This document shows, piece after piece, positions 59,401-64,000 of a DNA stretch of 64,000 nucleotides. A program made the translations under genes and the position numbers. Each line of letters opens with the position of its first letter. Position 1 is the first letter of the stretch. The notes under the pieces were generated by a model that was not told the origin of the DNA, did no database searches, and worked only from the letters and a program-made list of their open reading frames with translations. Source of the DNA: Drosophila pseudoobscura (lineage: Eukaryota; Arthropoda; Insecta; Diptera; Drosophilidae); assembly GCF_009870125.1 (NCBI RefSeq), contig NC_046679.1, positions 2,418,001 through 2,482,000 of the forward strand, read 5' to 3'.

Positions 59401-62400
59401 GTCTCCTGCAAGCAGGACACTCGTTGCGCGTGCCCTCTCCAGAGAGGTACAAACAATGCAGTTAATTGCAAAGCCACCAAACGGAGAGGACGCAACGGGA
59501 TAGGCGCCAGCCAAGACAGGGCTTAATGAGCTGAATGTCTGGCCCGACTGGACCGACTGGATCGACTTTTCGACTCGGCGAGAGATCTGCAAGGAGGCCC
59601 CGGGGTCACAAGCGCCGCGTGGGTTAGGCGCAGGTATTCTTCGTGACCGTGCGAAATTGTCCCAGGGATCGGAATCGGGAATGGGACGAGGATCGGGATC
59701 GGAGTCGGCCAGTGTCCTGCTGTCAATTTGACACGTTACTCTGCATATCCCAGTATAACGCGCGATACGGGGCATGTCCTCGACTTGTGTGGTGGCAAAT
59801 CATAATCTGTTTCCCAACTCCTTCACACCGCTCTTAACTGCCACTCTCCGCGCCTCGCCTCGCCTCGTCTCGTTCAAATCAAATATCCTCAAGGCAAACA
59901 AATGCATTAGGCAAATAAATAAATATCACTTGGAATAATATTAACTGCGATCAGCAAGTGGCAGGAACTCCGACGCGACCCCGTCTCCGTCTTCGTCTTC
60001 GCATTTATTCCATTAGTTCTTATGTTATTTCTCATAATATTTTCGCTCAGACCCCGCCGCCAACTCGTTTTGTATTTGCTGCTGCCTTCCAAGAATTCCT
60101 TTGGCTCTTGGCTCTTGGCTCTGCCTTTTGGCCCAAGGCGACCACCAACACATCCCCACAAAATCATAAAAAGGCGGCAAAACCTCAAAAAACTGAGAGA
60201 AGAAAACACTGGCCAAAGCCACAACCTGTGTGCATTTATGATATATTTTGGTGGCTGAGGTCGCCGAATGACGCAGTGCATTTGATTCTAAGGCACAGAC
60301 ACCGACACCGACACCGACAGTCCTGGTTCGGTGTTTGTGTCCCTATAAATTTGTTGCCTCGGTCATCATCCTTTGTCTTTCGCACACCACTCGAGCCCGC
60401 AATTGTGTGCAATTGAACGTTTTGATTTCCCGGGAGGTCTACCAGCCATCGATCGACATATACAATATGGTATAAGATATGGTAGACGCCGCTCTCTGTG
60501 CTCTCCGTTGCAATTTCACGGCTGTCTGGGGGCGGCACTTGCTTTATTTTCGCGTGTCACGAATTTTTACGATCTTATTCCTGCTAATGATCTTTTCAAG
60601 TGCACTGCCAAAAAACCCAAAACAATGTTGGGTGGCCAGATACGACAATTAGATAATGTTTTCGGTCATAAATTGAACAGTTCGAGTTCGAAGAAATCCC
60701 ATAGCTATAGGATAGAATTCTTGATTGAAAGTTATGCATTCCAGAAACTCATTTCTTAGAAAAGGAACAGCTGCTATCCGAACTTGTAAAACTGAGCTTG
60801 AAGCTGCCTGTTTTTCTGGGAAGAACTAAGAGCTAAAAGGGCACCATCCCAAGAATTCAATCCTTTGATGATCCCAAAACAAAAAACAGCCTTGATCCCC
60901 AATTAAGCAGGCGCCAGATGTCCTCAAATTTTATGGTCAAATAGGTTTCAATCGAGTCATCCATTAATTAGAATGCACTTGGACAAATCGCCCATGAAAT
61001 TGGAGCAACCACGTTGACAGCTTCCGAATCAATGCACACAGATACTCGGTACAGCTACAGCTCCAGGCACAAATTGCTCAATCAACACCACATGCAAAGG
61101 AGTTTCAGATGCGAGCCCCGAACCAAGAAAGGAACAAAAAACTACATGCATATATCACCAGCGACATCGACGACATATGGCTGGGTCTGAGGGGTTGACC
61201 ACTTCAAGGATTCCGCACGCCGCTCTCCTCGAAGGGGACTCGAGGCGACTCGGGTTTCACGACCTGCTCGTAATTCTTTCGCTTTTTTCATGGAGTCTAA
61301 TAAACACATAGCCGTAAACAAAACAGGCGGCAGCGCCAAAAAGGATCTAATGAAAACCGATCGCCGCTACCGTTATCCTGCCAGCCCCCGGTCCTGCTCG
61401 GCACTGTCTCTCCTTTCGGCCTGTGCTCTTCTCTTGTTTTGATAAAATCTCAAGTAACCTCGACTTGCTGCTCATTAGCAGCTCCCAGTGATCTCGTCTA
61501 AGGCTGTGGGTCAAGTCGCGACATGAAAGGATCAGCATCGATTTATAGAGTCCTAAACCCGGTGATTGTTTATGCCGCCGTCGTCATTGCTGTCCTGCAA
61601 CATTGTCCACATGTGTTTGAAACTTTCGTTTACAAAAACACGTTCACCAGACCCCGGGCTCATCTAAATTCTGTTGTTTATGTCTGCGTCCACGGTCAAG
61701 GGTCCAGGGGTCCAAAAATCAGACTCCAGTGTAGTGCGCAGAGTGGGGGGATATTGATTTTCCCAGGCCAAGAAAAGGAGCCACATTACACATTTCTGTA
61801 ACCCATTGTTTGGTCATTTACATTGGAACGCCTGCGCAGTCTCGAAGAATGGAAAATAATTTGGTAATCTGTGAAAAAGCCAAACCCCCATAAAAACCAC
61901 AAGAGAGACGACGACGACGACGACGAAGACGAAGACGACCCTCTCAACTCGTTTTCGTTTGCTCAGTTCCCCCCTATAGCTCCCATTATCTCCAAGAGCT
62001 CTGAATACAAAACTCGTTATAAGGCCTTTGACGTTTGGAAGTGCGCATAGAGATGAAAAGGGCTTCATCATGGTGAATCCTTCCCGGCCCAGCACGGCCT
62101 CCATCCATCCATCGATCTATCCATCCACGTGCAGGCCTCGCTTCAGTCGCAGTTCCAGCTCCAGGCTTCAGGCTACTGCGCGATATATCTGGAACTAAAT
62201 CTGAATCTGTCAGTGGCTGTGGCTGTGGCTGTGACTGCCCCCGCCCCTGCCCCTGCCCATGACTCCTGCCCCTTGTGCCCCTGCTGGTGGTGGTGGCCCT
62301 CATGCTACCTGTCCTCAACCTGTTTGCATGGCATTTATCATTTTTCCTTTGCCTATCCTTCTTCTTGGTTTGTTTTTCCCATTTCTTTTTGGCAGGAAAT

Positions 62401-64000
62401 CTCAGCGAGTTCCAGTTGGACTTTTCCCCTCTTCCAGACAAACAGGTTCTATTGTTTAGGATCAACCTCTACCCCTCCTCTGTCTATATACCTACCTGTA
62501 CGGGGTATGTATTGGATTTTCTTCTATGCCCCGAGATTCTCACTCTTCTTTCGCTCTGTATCTCACTCCTTACGTGTTTACCTGTTGGCTTGATTCTCTC
62601 TGTTTTCTCTCAGACCTCACTCAAGGGGGAAAATTATATGTTGTGATTCTGTAACGGAAAAACTGACGAGCCAGCAAGGCTGTGGCTCGATGGATGGATG
62701 GATACGTGGAAACACTTCTACGCCAAGGAGATCAAATACAAATAGTCAGATTTTAATGACACACTAAAAGACAATCATCTAATTTTTTAATGTGTAACCT
62801 CTTCAGAACTCTTTTCTTTCGGGGCTACCCGACCGATTCTCACGATCACTGGGGTCTGGGGTCATTCAACCAGCGAAGAAGGATACCGAGGCATCGCTCT
62901 CCTCTGAATGCCCTCACTTAATTGCCTTTTCATAACCATCCGATTTATGCAACGGGCATCGGGATCGGGCATTAGATACTCGTATACCCAAAAGAAATAA
63001 AATATAATTTCACGGCTTGTTAGTTGTGGTTGTAGGAGTAGGAGAAAGGCAGGGGCGTGGGCGTGTGCTTAGCGTTTGATTTGAATCTACAGATTGGCTA
63101 TATCTATATGGTGTCTTGTGTCTGGTGGCAAATCGATTTGTTACCGTTATGGGCGAAATCCTTTGATGATATGATCATTACCATGCTGGCAAGTCGGTGT
63201 GTTTCAAGTCCCATCTTTGGCTCCTGGCTTCTGGCAGAAAGGTTTATTAATGATCTCGCTCTCTAGCTGGCTTCTGTCCTGGCAGATCCTTGGGCGGAAT
63301 CGCTTGGCCTCCTCAAAGCATTGTGACAGCATCTCTCCTGTGGCTCGAGGGCCAGTGCGCATTCTGTCCATGAAGGATTTGTTGGCACAAAGTTCTTTTT
63401 GCTCATTTACAACTCATTTCTTTGAGACTCTAACCAAAGGCAATTAGCATGCCCCAATGAGACTGCAAAAAAAAGATTCTTTGCCGCGTTGCGGTTGGAT
63501 CTTTGAAGCACGAATCTGTGGTTTGAAGCACAATGGAGTCAAACGAACCGACACTCTATTTGTTGGTCGAAAGAATGAATTTCTATTCTATGCTGGCAGA
63601 AGTTTGCCAAGTTCAAGGTAACAGAATGGGATCTCTCATACTCCTCCTAACTATAACGTATAGACTATGGAACCAGAGTGGAACAAACACCAGACAACGC
63701 TGTGTAAATACATGGATATGAGGCATATATTTATAATATTTGGTGAAGTTTTCCGTGACTTTGATTGCTGATTTTAAAATATATAAAAATATACCTAAGT
63801 TTATTACAGTGGAAAGATATTTATGCCAATGCCAGCTCTCACTCAAACCATATATCAATCCAAATGAAATGCTGTTGAAATTCCTTTAAATACCACCTCC
63901 AAAATCTTCAGAAAACATCCTTAAAGACAATAGCGATTCTTAGTTCCTTAAACTCCGTGTAAACAATTGGAGAAGTAATTTACATTCGAGTCAAAAAGGT
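53480..64000. other. Non-coding DNA with simple repeats
   Basis: No gene is supported. Visible items are CCCCGATCCCC runs at about 53915-53960, a GTGGAT repeat at 56095-56112, GGCATGGGCATGG at about 57270-57290, a GAC/GAAGAC tract at 61909-61937 and a GTGGCT repeat at about 62212-62230. Open frames over 100 codons are low in complexity or lack any domain or splice support. Confidence 0.5.
61909..61937. repeat. (GAC)n microsatellite
   Basis: About seven GAC units passing into GAAGAC units. Confidence 0.85.

Noticed and set aside
62275-62646. 123-codon hydrophobic plus-strand frame
   Set aside because: T/C-rich sequence gives spurious Leu/Phe/Ser runs; no neighbouring exon or signal.

Overview
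The window is nuclear DNA of a Drosophila species. Calnexin 99A is present as a complete nine-exon gene with short fly introns, with a cluster of Diedel-like secreted genes about 32 kb upstream and a cluster of DUF1091 (DM8) genes just downstream. The abundance of CA, CAG and GGGGCA-type simple repeats would fit the obscura group (pseudoobscura, persimilis, miranda), but that placement is an inference. No prokaryotic genes, CRISPR arrays or phage genes are visible.

Layout. 1-570: a probable LTR of a retrotransposon. 890-2618: three single-exon genes in the same orientation, each encoding a small secreted protein with the same ten-cysteine pattern; they resemble the Diedel immune-cytokine family and share TATA-like boxes and an AAACAGCTT element upstream. 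2.84-32.2 kb: about 29 kb in which I can support no gene; it holds simple repeats, possible G-quadruplex tracts and degenerate dispersed repeats, and reads as intergenic or intronic regulatory DNA. 32.4-32.8 kb: an intronless reading frame of good coding character broken by one in-frame stop, probably a pseudogene of an unrecognised gene. 33.95-38.4 kb: Calnexin 99A on the plus strand, with two clusters of a GGTATATTT core-promoter motif upstream and a candidate alternative membrane-anchor exon.

39.2-50.8 kb: a tandem array of DUF1091 genes. Five copies are intact (181-183 aa, three exons), one is frameshifted, and at least four relics lie between them. The genes are extremely compact: a TATA box 47-59 bp before the ATG, a first intron of exactly 53 bp in every copy, and in all but one copy a stop codon overlapping AATAAA. 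Nested duplications of about 1.45 kb and 2.4 kb show that the array grew by unequal exchange and is still decaying. 50.8-53.1 kb: two diverged copies of another module, each starting with a TATA box but carrying no clear long ORF, plus a third copy of a flanking module with a tiny possibly spliced ORF. 53.5-64 kb: no supportable gene.

The three gene groups do not form a pathway. Calnexin is an ER chaperone for glycoproteins, while the two small families encode fast-evolving secreted proteins of the kind linked to immunity (Diedel) and possibly chemosensation or lipid binding (DUF1091).
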